A stretch of 64,000 nt of DNA, taken from contig PYSS01000096.1 in NCBI GenBank assembly GCA_003049465.1, positions 87,498 through 151,497 on the forward strand, read 5' to 3'. A program made the translations under genes and the position numbers. The DNA comes from Magnaporthiopsis rhizophila. Taxonomy: Eukaryota; Ascomycota; Sordariomycetes; Magnaporthales; Magnaporthaceae. This document shows positions 44,455 to 56,504 of the stretch, one piece after another. How positions within the stretch are numbered: position 1 is the first letter of the stretch; the number at the start of each line of letters is the position of its first letter. The notes beneath the pieces were generated by a model. The model did no database searches and was not told the origin of the DNA. It was given only the letters and a program-made list of their open reading frames with translations.

Positions 44455-45850
44455 GGCGTCGGCGCCAACGCAGCGACACCTCGTCTAGCCTAGCGCGCTG
44501 CCCACGTAGCAAAGTGTTGAGTCCCAATTCCGCTTCGCCAGCTTCCAAAAAATAAATACCCACAAGCTCACTCGCTCGCTCCCACACCATGCGGCGCTGC
44601 TCTCAGGCCTCCTTTACCGGCTCGGCCGATGGGTGGTTTCACAACGCTGTACGGTAGGAAAAGGCCGTAATGCCGCCGCCTATGAACCTGCACCTGTGAT
44701 GCCCGCCGGACCCCACCGATCGACCAATGGGGTTTCCCAGCAGTTTTGCGGAGACGGCAGGCAGGCAGCCTCAAGGTGGTGTGGTATCTCGGCCACGTCC
44801 GGCCGCGCTAGGGAACGACCGTGCAAGCCCCGGCTAGCAAAGACGTTGTTGGGTTTCGTCGGGACGTTCTGGCCTTGCGTTGCGCTAGGGGTAGTTGGGG
44901 ATTTGAATCCGAATCCTCTGCCGAGACAAGAAGCTCACAAAAGGAGGGAGTCGGGAAAAAAAAAGAAAAAAGAAAGGATGTCCTAGGTGGTGTATCAGTA
45001 GACGAGGTTGTGTTGCTTGGCAATCTCGAGCTTTGAATAAAACGATGGAAAAAAAAAGAGAGCGAAGAAAAGGAGAAGAAGGGGTTATGTGTGTTTCAAT
45101 GATCGTCGCGCCCACCGTTGTTGCGCATGCATATATAGCAACGGCCAAGTTTAAGGTATTATTAGGTCGTCGGTAGGTGAAAAAAAAAGGGGGGGGGATC
45201 AACTCGTCAGTCAAAAAGGTATGAATGTTGCTCCGAGCAAAGTGAGTAAATTGGAATGAGTGAGCAAGCAATCAAGTAACGAATGGCTCCGGCGGGCGGC
45301 TTGCTTTGCTTGTTGCCAAGCGTCACGTCGTTGTCGTCGCACGCGGCGGTTTGCTGTGCTGTGGTGTGCTGGTTGCAGGTTTCCCAATAGGCGGGTGCCC
45401 ACCCGCAGCGGCAGTGTGACTAGCTGGGGGCCTTGATGAGGCGGGCAGGCAGGCAGGCAGGCTCGGCCACGCTTTGCCTGCTAGGTGGCATCCACTCACT
45501 CAGCCGTCGTTGTGTCCCACAGTGCCGGGCCGTCCGAAAGCGGGCAGATTGGTGAGCCTAGGTGGCCAAACTGGGAGAGGGGGGGAAAATGGAATTGTCG
45601 TCGCTAGCCCTCCCTGGTCCTAGGCGAAAATGCCATTGCCAACCTAAAGAGATTGGCGACAGGGGGAATCGGGCTGGAGTTCCGGGGAAGGTGGGACAGA
45701 TTTAATGTGCTGCAAGCAGCCACTGCACAATGTGCAATGAATGCTGAAGCAAAGTGGAGCACGGGGACCTACATAACAGGCGCCGTTTTCGGCCTGTTCC
45801 CCGCCGTTATAAGTAGCTGCGGGGTCTTTTAAGCTTCAACGATTGATACG
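44455..45850. other. Intergenic: ZUP1-like promoter and tRNA upstream region
   Basis: 1.4 kb without a recognisable gene. Contains an A-rich stretch at 44950-44977, (GGCA)n near 45443-45462 and a TATA-like TTATAAGTAG at 45808-45817 upstream of the tRNA gene. Confidence 0.6.
45808..45817 (+). promoter_or_regulatory. TATA-like element upstream of tRNA-Tyr
   Basis: TTATAAGTAG about 35 bp before the mature tRNA 5' end. Upstream TATA-like boxes often help TFIIIB placement at fungal tRNA genes. Assignment is by position only. Confidence 0.35.
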
Positions 45851-45938
45851 CTCTCCTTGGTGTAGTTGGTTTATCACGTTCGACTGTAATTGTCAAATTG
45901 TTATCGAAAGGTCCCTAGTTCGATTCTGGGAGGGGAGA
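45851..45938 (+). tRNA. tRNA-Tyr (anticodon GTA) with a 13-nt intron
   Basis: A full cloverleaf folds by hand. The acceptor stem CTCTCCT pairs with AGGGGAG (one G-T), with C1-G72 and discriminator A, the eukaryotic tyrosine identity set. The D arm is GTG..CAC with a GG-containing loop. The anticodon stem is TTCGA/TCGAA. The T arm is CCTAG-TTCGATT-CTGGG. The anticodon loop reads CTGTAA then A, interrupted after position 37 by a 13-nt intron at 45890-45902, the canonical place for tRNA-Tyr introns. The anticodon GTA is at 45886-45888. The A box TGGTGTAGTTGG matches consensus (45858-45869); the B box is AGTTCGATTCT. A T5 terminator follows. The D and T arms resemble fungal tRNA-Val, but no Val anticodon can be placed in the loop. 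Confidence 0.88.
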
Positions 45939-45944
45939 CATCAA

Positions 45945-45949
45945 TTTTT
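45945..45949 (+). terminator. RNA polymerase III terminator (T5)
   Basis: A run of five T residues 7 bp after the tRNA discriminator base, with a second TTTT shortly after. Confidence 0.75.
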
Positions 45950-46235
45950 GGTTTTGTCACTATCGTTTTTGAGTTCTGATACCCTACCAGAACGGCATGA
46001 CCAGATCTTGCGATGCCAATCTCGCTCTTCTCCCGACCTTTAACTCTATATCCCTCGTATCGGGATTACAAATGGCACCGATTGCGCAAGAAAATATCAC
46101 CATCGCAGCTTTCTTCACACCCCTTCACCTCCACCTCATTACCCGCATGGACATGTAGCATCTATCTGCATTGGTCTAAACGTGCATGACAGGACCGAAC
46201 AGCTTCTCCTATCCATGATCTCACCGCATCCTATC

Positions 46236-48447
46236 TTAAACCTTGGTTTCGCTCAACTTTTCGGCCACCTCGGACACAGCGCCCGACACGGTAGCGGCTG
46301 CCGCCCCCGCCTTTTGCTTGGTGCCGCCCTTCTTGCTGGCCTCCTTGGCCTCCTTGACCGCCTTTGCCTGCGCCGCGAGGTCCTTCGGGAGCTCCCGCGT
46401 GAATGGGATGAAGTCCGGTGCTCCGGGCAAGTACTTCCGCAGGGGCTCTGGCACTTTGAATCCCTGATGACGAGAGGCAAGGAAACGTTAGCGAACTTCT
46501 GCACATATCGAAAATTCACTGCGCATCCAATGGGCCGCAGGAATCCTCACAGTCTCGGTCTGGTAGTTCTCCAGCAGACAGCACATTGTTCTTGACGTGG
46601 CCGTGAGAGTCGAGTTCAGGCAGTGGACGTAGCTCTTCTTGGTCTATTTGGGGCGTCAGTAGGGTCCCACGATCGCGTTTTCTGCGCTGCGTAACATATC
46701 GAAGGGGTGTCACGAACTGTCGTCTGAGTCTTGGTGCCGAACCGAATGTCGAGTGACCTCGACTGGTAGTCAGTCTGTTTACCGGGGTGTCAGTCCGCTT
46801 GCTGACGCTCGCTGATCATGAATGTGGACTTACGCAGTTGGAGCATGAGACAAGCTCCTTGTACTCTCCCTGGAAGGGGAACCAGGCTGTAGTACATCGT
46901 AGTGTCAGTGACAGCGCATGTGTTGACGGGGTGGCCTCAACTACCTTCGAGATCAAACTTTTTCGCTGCCGCATTGTTCAGAGCGCCTGAGACGATCGAG
47001 ACAATCCGGCTATATGCATCAAACATCTTGTTAGCAGCTTTCTCAGCCAGGGAAGAGGCGTCGCTGCAAACCGATAGGAGACATACTATGGCAGGCCGAG
47101 TCCCTTGTAGAACTCCTCAGAGTTGGCAATCATCTCGTCAAACATCTCCCATGACTTCTCGGGATCAGCTGCGCACCACACCTAGTCAGTTTGGCTCACA
47201 AGTGGGCGATGCAAGTGGAAATAGGTATCATGGGCACCTACTTATGCAGAATTGCTCGACCTTCCTATATTTTGCCAAACCGAACGTAAGCAAACTAGAT
47301 TTGGCAGCAGAGACAGCTGGCTTGCGCCATTTCACGACCCACTTACTCAAACTGATGGACACGGAACGTTCCCCAGACATCACGGCCGTGGCCGCCAGCC
47401 TCCTTGCGGAAGCACGTGCTGTATCCGGCATACTTCAAGGGCAGGTCCTGCGGCAGCAGCCACTCATTGGCGTGGTATACCGAGATGGGCTGCTCCGAAG
47501 TTGCGATGAGGTACTTGTCGGCCTCTCCGTCCACAACCTTGTAAAGCTCTACTTCAATGTTAGCCCATCATGGCCTTTTCTGCCTCTCGACAGACGCAAA
47601 AGCCCACACACATACCCTCGTCAAACTGCTCCAGCTGGGCCGTCTTGGACATCTGATCCTTGAGGAGGAAGAATGGGGGCTGGAGGGCCGTGTAGCCCTT
47701 ATTGGTCAGGAACTCGATGCCGTAGTTGATGATGGCCTGGTTTAGGAAGACGCCCCTAGGCAGTGGAGAAAAAGTTTTGTCAACGAGAGCGAGAGACCGG
47801 CAAGCAACCAGAGCCACCCCCCAAAGAGCATCGCGCCCACATACCACTGCCTCAGGAAGTAGCCGCGGTGGCCAATGGCCTTGGTGCCGCGCTCCGGGTC
47901 GTAGCCGTCGAGCCTGGTGAGGACCTCGTGGTGGCTGAGACAATCCCTCTTCTCGACCGTCATGCCCTCGGGCGCCCATGTCCTCTGGATCTCGTTGTTG
48001 TCCTCGTTGTCGCTGACGGGGACCGACTCGTGCACGATGTTGCCGATGGTCGTGAGCTTCTGGTTGAGCAGCCTCTCCTTGTCGACGGCCAGGTCCTGGA
48101 GACGCTTCTTCTCCTTTTCGAGCGCCGCTTTTTCCTGCAGGAGCTCGTCCGCGTTCTCCTTGGCCTTCTTCTTGGCCCCGATCTTCTTCTGCACCTCGTT
48201 TATCTGGGTGCCCATCTGCATCGCCGCGTAGTTGGCTGTGACGGAGAGGAGAGAATCAGCACGGGAATATTCTTCTCAATCGAAAGCTGCACGGTAAGGA
48301 CGGCAGCTCACTTTGTCTGTGATCTTCCCACAAAGCAATGATCTCGTCAACGATCTGGACCGGGGCACCGCGGCGGCGCTGCGAGTCCCGGATCTTGTCC
48401 GGGTTGCCGCCCCGCTCGACGATGAAGTCAATCGCGTCGAGAACCAT
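46236..48447 (-). CDS. SES1: Cytosolic seryl-tRNA synthetase
   Basis: Eleven exons: 48447-48312, 48235-47845, 47755-47616, 47548-47347, 47264-47242, 47168-47087, 47009-46945, 46886-46834, 46774-46718, 46643-46551 and 46463-46236, giving 489 aa. All ten introns are GT-AG and all phases close. It charges tRNA-Ser in the cytosol. The N-terminal part is the antiparallel coiled-coil tRNA-binding arm (about 50-110; KAKENADELLQEKAALEKEK). The class II core follows: TKAIGHRGYFLRQWGVFLNQ, TAQLEQFDEELYKV, IATSEQPISVYHANEW, motif 2 YSTCFRKEAGGHGRDVWG, GALNNAAAKKFDLEAWFP, VSCSNCTDYQSRSLDIRFG, and motif 3 VHCLNSTLTATSRTMCCLLE. The C-terminus is a Lys/Ala-rich extension. Exon 5 is only 23 nt (EKVEQFCI region). 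The start MVLDAIDFIVERGGNPDKI fits the family N-terminus. Confidence 0.95.
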
Positions 48448-49367
48448 TGTTGCTGCCCGATTGATCCGGCCGCAGAAGTGCAAGAAGGTTTCGCTATTCC
48501 GGATATTTGGCGCCTTGTGCCAGCTTGTCCTCGCCGTTATGTTTGACGCGCTTTTTGAGGAGAGGACGTTGCGTGGTGGATGAGGGCGGGGCAGGTAGCG
48601 TCACGCAAAATATTTTGGCGGGGTAGAGCTTGTCGTGGGAACGGGCCCCAGTCACGGCGCCAAAAAAGGGGTCCGACTCACAGCGACTACAGAGTCACGC
48701 CGATATCAGACTCAGTCACCCCCAACATCTCACCGAGACACTGCCATAAGCTTGTACTACCATGAGCCTTAAACACCCCGGCTTCCAGACATACTTGGAA
48801 TTATGAGTATGTACGGAGGTGCCGACAGCCTATGTTCTGTGCATTAATAGCGGGACACGTAACCCCCTCCTCATAATTACCCGCGGGCACTCGAGCCTGA
48901 AAGCAACCGAAATTCCCGCCTTGCCCTTCCGTCCTGCGACGGGGAGAGCGGCGGTGAGACGGTACGAAAAGCCACCCCAATATTGACTTGTAGACCAAAG
49001 AGAAACGAGAAAGAAATAGGAGAAGCCAAAGAAAAAAAGACAGCAAGAAACGCCCGCAATAATACGACCGAAGGGTACCAGTCCATCATGCCAGCCATGG
49101 CAATCTCGCTCCATTTCGGTGCCCAATTGACATATTCCAGCTGCTTAGCTCGGGATATGTTATGCCCTGGACCACCGAGCAATGCCCTCATGGGCATGTA
49201 ACAGTAATGTCTCAGTGCGATGTGCCACAGCACTGGGGCTATATAACGTAATTCCACTGTGAGCAGACGGAGACATCTCAGTGGAAATGAGAGTCGACGC
49301 AAAGAGAGCCACCTCTCTCTTTACTTTCTCCGTCCCCTCCCCTCCCAGGGTCTTCATACGCGCCCTC
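48448..49367. other. Intergenic: SES1 promoter and RHEB 3' region
   Basis: 0.9 kb with no recognisable gene. Frames on the minus strand (48801-49302) look random. Confidence 0.6.
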
Positions 49368-50304
49368 TCACATGACGCGGCAGCTCTTGCTGCCACTCAC
49401 GGCCTCGCTCCCGGTGGGCGTGTTCTCGATGCGCGCGATCATCAACTCAAACGCCTTGGCCACATTCTCGTTATAGCGAGCGCTGGCCTCCGTATAACCG
49501 CATTTGAGCTCGTTGGCGAGCGCCTGACCGTCAGCCGGGCTAACCTGGCGCTGCTCGGGCCTCAAGTCGCTCTTGTTTCCGACGATGACGATGGGAACAT
49601 CGTTTTCGCTCACACCCTAGTTGTTCTGTTAGGGCCGCCCATCACCACCAACGCACGTGGGGAAGATAGGTAGCCATCAAGGCGGGAGAAAAAGAAAATC
49701 GGGGCCAGACGTTGGCAAGTGGCAACGCCGCCTGGGAGGAGCAATACTAACGAGATGGTGGATGATCTTGTCCCGGATGGTCCTCACCATCTCAAAGGAC
49801 GTTAGGGATGAGACCGAGTAGACGATCATGTAGCCATGGATGCCGATGAAGTGCTTGGAGTTCAGGATGCTGTACTCGTCCTGGCCCGCAGTGTCGACGA
49901 TCTCCGTCATGAAGTCCTGCCCCTTGAATCTGATTTCTTTGCTAAAGGTGTTCTCGATAGTCGGGTAGTAGCTCTCGACGAAATGACCGTCGACGAATTG
50001 GACCGCCAGCGAGGATTTGCCTGTTTGGCGAGAGCGGGGGACGGGGAAGGGGTGCCGCGAATCAGTATGCTTGCTGCTCAGCGTTCACATGGGACATGCC
50101 GCCGCCCATACGCCCAGCAGACCCCAGTGGCGGCATCTATCTCCGTCTCGGGGTCCTCCGCATATCTCCCCGCGAAGTACCCGAGCCCGGCGTTGTCGGC
50201 CGTCCGGCCTAACCAGGACCACCTCTAACCTGGCGGGGCAGTGGTCAGCACTCACCCACCGAGCGACTCCCAACAATCGCAATCTTCCTCTGTTTGGTCG
50301 GCAT
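49368..50304 (-). CDS. Ras-family GTPase RHEB (Rhb1)
   Basis: Three exons, 50304-50256, 50020-49752 and 49616-49368, giving 188 aa. Introns are GTGAGT..CAG (phase 1) and GTTAGT..TAG (phase 0). RHEB activates TORC1 at endomembranes and in fungi also affects arginine and lysine uptake. Motifs: P-loop GSRSVGKSS, with the Arg at the glycine-12-like position that marks RHEB; effector loop ESYYPTIENTF; DTAGQDEYS in switch II; NKSD for guanine specificity; and EASARYNENV in the G5 position (SA). The C-terminus CRVM is a CaaX box predicted to be farnesylated. Intron 1 falls within the P-loop codons. Confidence 0.94.
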
Positions 50305-51131
50305 CTTTCGCCGTTGGAGCAGCGCGTCGCTCGGGTGGTGTGTAGTGTGGCGGGCGGGCGGGCCCGAGGACCGGTTAGGTAGGTCGGACAGCTCAAAGCT
50401 CCTCCTGGATTCGCTGTGTTGTGATTGGAGCAGAACCCGTCGGCTTCGATCAGACCCAATCGAGCTGAAGGAAGATTTTGTGATTTCGGTAGGTGCTAGT
50501 GATCGTGGTGGTGGTGGGTGGGCGACGCGTTGCGGTCAGCTGAAGGAAGCGAGGTGCCGACTTGCCCGCAAGAAACTGAAGCTCCGTTCAGTCGCTGGGA
50601 ACGAATCGCGGGACCTCGCTCAACTGGTTTTTTTTTTTTTTTTGCGTTGTCGTCTATGGATGCAGGCGTAACAAGTAGAAAAAGCAAGACACGACACGTT
50701 CCAAACGATCAAGAGAAGACGAGAGCAAAAACGGAAAACTAAACAGAAAAGGAAGAAGGTTGCAAACACGACTCCTCAAGCTTGTGGAGTGAACCTGGTT
50801 GGGTGGGCGCCGCCCGGCGGGCAAGTTTAGTTACACCTTTGGATCAAATTGAGAAAGCTGGAGCCCGTCGGGTCTAGGTCCCGCCACTGAGCAAAAGGGG
50901 CAGGCGCTATCCGGTGAGGGAGTGGGTGCGGGCTAGAAACGGCTGCAGGGACGAGCTCACGCGGGCGGCTTCAACCCGCAGCGCGCCCCATAAATGATTG
51001 ACGGGGCGGGGAGTGCAAGTTCGGGCAGCTTGCCGTGGAATGGAGAGTCGAGAACGATCGAGATGGAGGAGGCAAAAAAAACAAAATCAAAAACACGGAC
51101 TGTAGTGGAGGGGTACTGCACCCGCCAACCC

Positions 51132-51162
<31 letters not shown>

Positions 51163-52359
51163 ACTTTCATCCTGCAGAAGTGCAGCGCAGGCACATGAAA
51201 AATTGACGGAAACATTGCGGCTCCGGCCGCCGGAGCTCGCCCGCTGTAACATTTCCCTTCCCTGTCGCGGGCAGCTCGCCGAAGGTGGGTGTGTGGGTGC
51301 CAAAAAAAAAAAAAAATAGGCCAGACTTTTCTGGAACGCGGACACCCCCTGGTCCTGGGTCTTGCTGCCCCTCCACACCACCCGCAGGCAGCTCGTCCAG
51401 TCGATTGCATCATTGATGGACCACTCAGGGAAGCACACAGATACGTCCCGACGTGGCACCCGCGCGAGAGGAAAATGCGACCGGTCAAATTTCCGTCGAA
51501 AAGGTATAATTGATTGTTGTACTTTGTGGTAGTTCAAGTTCCGGTTTATATCTCGTTCACCAGATCGGAGGGCAGGGTATCGATCGTGCCCCAAAACCGC
51601 CCGCCCGCACGCTCTGGCCCAGATGGTGAACCACCATCGGGGAATCTAGATGCCCCTCCGTTCGCGTTACCCAACGAACGCCCATGTGCCGCACGTCTAC
51701 GGGCCGATTCGACATGGGACAAATCCACAAGCAAGCTTACATCGATTTTGCTCACGGGACCGCTTCGAGGCGGCTGGTGATGGATGAACCTGGTTTGTGA
51801 GGTTGATCAGTCGATGCATCATTTATCTTTTTGCTCGTTTTTTTTTTCTGGCCTTTTGGAATCATCTTCCTCCTGCCAACATGGACCACCAGTCACACCA
51901 GGTTAAAGAAACCGTCCAACTGGCCGCTTGAATCTCCTAAAAAAAGACATGATGCGTATATAGCCTGAGTAGTTGATAAGAATAGGAAAATCGTCAGATA
52001 AAAACGCTATGAATAGGATTTCCTTCCGCCTATGCAACGGAGTAAAAAAGGTATGCAAGCAGATGAAAAAAATGAAAGCAGAACTAAGCAGGAGGCTTGG
52101 GTGTATAAGCATCGCGATTGGGGTAAGAATGAGTCAAACAAGGTAGGTGGATAATAATAATAGACAATAAAATCATCGGGGGGCAATCTTCTTCAGCCGG
52201 ATCAGAGGGGAATGTCTGCAGGGGGTCTATCGTCACACAGCATCATGCCATGCCAGTACGTCAATAAAAATCAGCCAGTCATGTCTCCACCAAAAGCCAG
52301 CACGCGGATACGTCACCATGAGGGTAAAAACAGGGCAATAAAGTATCTCCCTCTCGTCA
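50305..52359. other. Intergenic: RHEB promoter and WAPL 3' region, 2 kb
   Basis: No recognisable gene. Contains several homopolymer runs: T at 50629-50643, A at 51132-51159 and A at 51302-51316. Poly-Lys and poly-Phe frames here are artefacts of those runs. TTAGGTAGGT occurs at about 50375-50384 and AGGTAGGT near 52141. Confidence 0.6.
51132..51159. repeat. A28 homopolymer
   Basis: Pure A run in intergenic DNA between RHEB and WAPL. Length is uncertain in any assembly. Confidence 0.9.
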
Positions 52360-55268
52360 TCATCGTCGCATGCTCGCCAGCCGCTCGGCCAAAGCCCGCA
52401 GCCGGCGAGAGCTGCTGCCGTGGTCGTCCTCGCCTCCAGCGGACTCGGCAGCAGCGGCAGCCTCGCTCTTCTCGTGGAGCACCGCAAACTCCCGGATCGA
52501 GTTCAGGAGCGGCTCCAGGCCGCCGCCGGCATTGAGCGCCTCGAACGTCCTCCTGATGGGGTCGTAGTGGCACAGGTATCCGAGAAGGACCGACAGGTAG
52601 CCAAAGGCGACATTTATGTGCGTTTTCTCCTCCGAGTCGGCCTGCAGCAAGAAACGCAATGGGAGAATTGATTAGTCATGCCACACCTTCTCCCCAACAT
52701 CATCGCTCGGGTCAAAGGGGCATCCCCTGTCGTCTCACTCACCTCTGCGGTTCTGGAGCGATAGCGTAGGAAGACGCCAATGAGCCGGTCTAGAGCCTCA
52801 GTTCCGTCGAGAGTCCGTCCAGCAGACTCGCCATGCTCGGAAATGTTGATCATGACGCCGAGGATCAGGACCAGAGTGTCAAGAACGGTCCGGACAAACG
52901 AGCCGGCCGCGAGGGACTGCACCACCTCGTCGAACGCGCTGCAGGCCGCCCGGGCGAGCTCAAGAAGGATGCTCTTCTCCAAGAACAGGCTATGCGCCGC
53001 CTGGTTGTTATTCGCCGTGTTGAGCGTGAGCTTCAGCACCAGCATCTCGAGCTCACCCAGCTGCTCCGCTCTGTGCGTCATTGATGTCTCTAGGATCCTA
53101 GCAACGACCGGCAAGTGCTTCTTGTTCCACACCACCCCGGCGCCCGTCTGCATAGCAAACACCGAGTATCTGTGCAGTAGAGAGAGCGCTAGGAACAGGT
53201 CCAGCGACTCTGCTTGCTGAGGGAAATCCCAGCTCTGACTTGTTCGATCCTCTGCGGCAGACGCCAAGAAGCCAAAGACTCTCGCCGTGACCGGGGCAGA
53301 AAACAAGTCTTCCAAATCTTCCACCACGGATTGCTGCATTATCAGGTGCAGACACTTCAACGCCAGCGTGCGCGGGGTCAGCACTGTGGGCTGGGCGCCA
53401 TCCCATATCTTCAGCTGGAGCAAGCAAGTCTTGATGCCCGCCAGGTTTGTTTGCGCAAACTTGGACATGTTGCTCTTCCTGTCCTTCGCCAGCACTGCAA
53501 TATCCGTATCCAGAGTGAGGAGGAGATCGATAAGCCGTGATAGGTCTTCAAAGGGGAGCTGCCGGGTCAGGTTGGAGGAGGTGGCCGACTCGAGAAAGAT
53601 GACGAGGACGGCGGCCATCAGATACCCCGCAATAGGGTCGGTCTCGCCACCAATCCCTTTGAGGAGGGTGGGTGTGGCGTTGTGATGATCCGCGAATTGG
53701 CGGCGGAACGTCTTTTGCTGAGACTTCTGAGCCATCTCTAGCAGCGCATTCCTCCGTCCAGACGAAGGCTTCGCGGTTGGCGCGCCGACCCTGTCCAGGA
53801 TATCATTCATCTCATCGGTGGTCCTGTTGTTTGCGCCAGCCTTTCGTAGCTCGTGCAGACTCCTGACGGCGCCCGACGTGGAAGCATCCTCAACGAGCCC
53901 ATCGTCAAAGTCGAAGGCACTGTCTTTGATCAGGCTAGGGGCGTCCAGGAGCGATTGCGACAGCGCCATCTCCTCCGCCTTGTCCGAGTCGAGACCGCTC
54001 ATGAAGTCGTCGGCAAGCATAGTGCGCTGTTGGCTGTAGGTGTATTTCAGCCCTGGCTTCCGGGGCATGGAGATCTGGCGGGCAAAGGTTCGTGGCCTCG
54101 GCGTCTCGCTCGCCGGCGTCGAACCGTAGCCGGAGCCTCCCATGTCGTTCGGGGTTTCGGTCCCTTGGAGACCACTGGACGCCGGTGTCTGCTCGACCTC
54201 CGACTCGTCACCGGACCCCGAGGAGGAAGATGACGGTGACGGGCTTCGTTCGGCCTGTGCCGTGAGGGCGTCTATAAGTCGTGGTCTCCGCTTGACAGGC
54301 GGGGTTTTTGCGCCTTCCTCGCCATCTGAAGAAACAACCTTGCGCCGCGTAGGAAGCATCGCAGTTTGTCTTTCGGTGGAAACGGCTTTGGTCACTGGTG
54401 CCTTCAGGCGAGGGGCGACATCGGTCGCAGGTGGGGGCGGCTCGAGCTGCATCTTCTGAGGACTCCTCCTCCGCGTTGCTGCTTCCTTCGCGGCATCTTC
54501 CTCTGCGACGAGCGGCCTGATCCTTTTCTCGGGACTGGCCCTTCGCGCGGGTTCATCCTTCAAGCTAATTGGAGAGTCCTGGGCAACGACAGGCTTGGGA
54601 GCAACCGGTACTGGTACGACGGCGGGCAGCTCGGTCGGTGGAGGCTTCAGTTTTCGGGGAGGTCGGACGGGTATTGACTTGCGTGCAGTCTTGGCGGGGG
54701 CTGCCGTGCTAACCGTGGCCGGGGCAGAGCAGCTGCTGGCTCCGGAAGGGGAGAGGCGGGCGGGGCGCTTCTTGGTGCCGAGGGGTGCGGTCTTTTCCCT
54801 CGTCAGCTTCGGCCGTTCGTCCTCCAAGTCACCCGGGAAAGCGTATGGGTCGGGGCTGGACGAGCGCTGCTTCTTGGGCTGGCGCGCCACAGGCTGTTGC
54901 GTAGGTTTCCTCTTCATTGGCAGTTTGGGGTCCTGTGCTATTTTTGCGGTTTCTGCTTCTTTTCCGGCGCCCACGACGAAGCCAAAGCTCGAGAGCTTTG
55001 CTTGCGCCCCCGAATCGTTCTTCCGCGCAGTCTCTGGCCTCTTCTGGTTCTCCCCGGATTGCATTGAAGACGTGGTTCGCGCTGGCGCATTCCGCTCCTG
55101 GGTCCTCGATTTTGTATTTTCTGACGGCTGGCTGGCAACTACGTCCCTTGATGCGTTCGCCGTGGATTCCGCCTCGCTTAAGAGCCCGTTCCGAGTCTTG
55201 TTCCTGCTATAAGTTGTAGCAGCCCTCCGTTTGGGCGCCACCTCAACCTCGGCGCCGGCTGACATCAT
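52360..55268 (-). CDS. WAPL-like cohesin release factor
   Basis: Two exons, 55268-52743 and 52641-52360 (GTGAGT..CAG, phase 0), giving 935 aa. WAPL (yeast Rad61/Wpl1) binds Pds5 and cohesin and opens the ring to release it from chromosomes. Residues 1-460 are disordered, rich in Lys, Arg, Ser and Pro, with nuclear-localisation-like runs (KKRPARLSPSG, RRKVVSS). From about 470 the helical WAPL domain is seen: SLHELRKAGANNRTTDEMND, FRRQFADHHNATPTLLKGIG, LLLTLDTDIAVLAKDRK, LKLTLNTANNN, LILGVMINISEHGES. Exon 2 adds the conserved end INVAFGYLSVLLGYLC and ILNSIREF-like LLNSIREFAVLHEK. Two ATGs in a row open the frame (55268 and 55265). The family call is strong. Confidence 0.9.
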
Positions 55269-56504
55269 GTTTGATTATCCGGGACTCTTCCCTGGAGCGA
55301 CTGGATAAGGAATGCGATAGATATCGATGCGGCTTCGTGTTTGCGCTGGACCTCGATTGGGCCTCGAAGCAACAGCCTATGCGGCGCAAAGCGAAGCTAT
55401 GTCGGCGGGTGCTGTCGAGGGCGGCGCACGGTGGCCGCTGTGGTGCCGGAAGCCCGCGGCTGTTGTTGATTCGGACGCGATGAAGGATTTGAGAAGGCGC
55501 GCTTGTGATTGGCGGTGATATAACCAAGATAATGGGTTGCGGCAGGCAGGAAGCGTCGGGCGGGGGTGGCAGCAATGGAGCCAGTTGTCGTATGCCGTAA
55601 TGGCTGACTTGGTAGGGCGAAGTGCGAGAGTCTTAGGTAGAATATTCAGTCAGCTCAGTTAGTCACACATATTGCCGTCGCCGTTGGGAGCGCCGCCGTT
55701 TGTTTCGGCCGGATGTAGGCTGTCCGATGGTGTGGCCAGAAACGCACCAGCTCTCCAAGCGCAGCCGCACCTGGCCGCCCCACAAGCCACACAAGCCCCG
55801 CCTGTCTGGAAGGGACGCCAAATCAATTGGGGTGGGCAACTCCATGACATGAGGGGCTTGGGGGCTGAGGAATGTCAATTGCTCCCAAAGTACGAAAACA
55901 GCAGTTCAAGTGAGGAAGGTTTTACCTTCAATGGCAGCAAAAGTTCCAATGATTGAATCCGGCGGCTCCGTCCTGGGCCTGCAGCGCCCTGCAGGATCGC
56001 TGTGATTTGTTCTCGTTCTGGTTGGGTGGTTGTCCGGTGCAGGACGGACCCCGTTCCCCGGACTTGGTTGGCTTCAAGTGATTTGCTACATCCAGACCGG
56101 CCAGGCCATTCATCAAGGGGCCTCGGCCTAGCACGGTTACGCAGAATCGGGCAGTGGTTACAGGGTGCACATATCGGCCGCCACGACAGTAAATGCGGGG
56201 CCTTGTCCAGACCTTCCACTTGTGCCTGTGCCCGCCACCTACGATAGGGTGCTAGTTGGCGTCCCCATGTCTGACGACAATGGAGCGAAATAAATTCAAG
56301 CTCTTCGTAGACAAGCCGCCTTGCCGCGTGCCTCTCCTTCTATAGTCTTATTTTGGGCCAGGTTGGTCAAGGCCATTCCTCATCATTATAACCCCGGCTC
56401 AGGTCCCTTGTTCTCCGCCCCGCACCCGTCCTACAAGAGCTGTTTGCCTGCCAGACTGCTTCCCGCCTCACCTGTGCTCCTATCCGCACCGCATCCAGCC
56501 CACC
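55269..56504. other. Divergent promoter region (WAPL / FUR1)
   Basis: 1.2 kb between two divergent starts. The last 100 bp before FUR1 are C-rich (CCCGCCTCACC). No gene seen. Confidence 0.6.

Noticed and set aside
45851..45938. tRNA-Val reading of the tRNA gene
   Set aside because: D and T arms look Val-like, but no NAC anticodon can be placed in the loop, whereas Tyr-GTA with C1-G72 and a canonical intron site fits.
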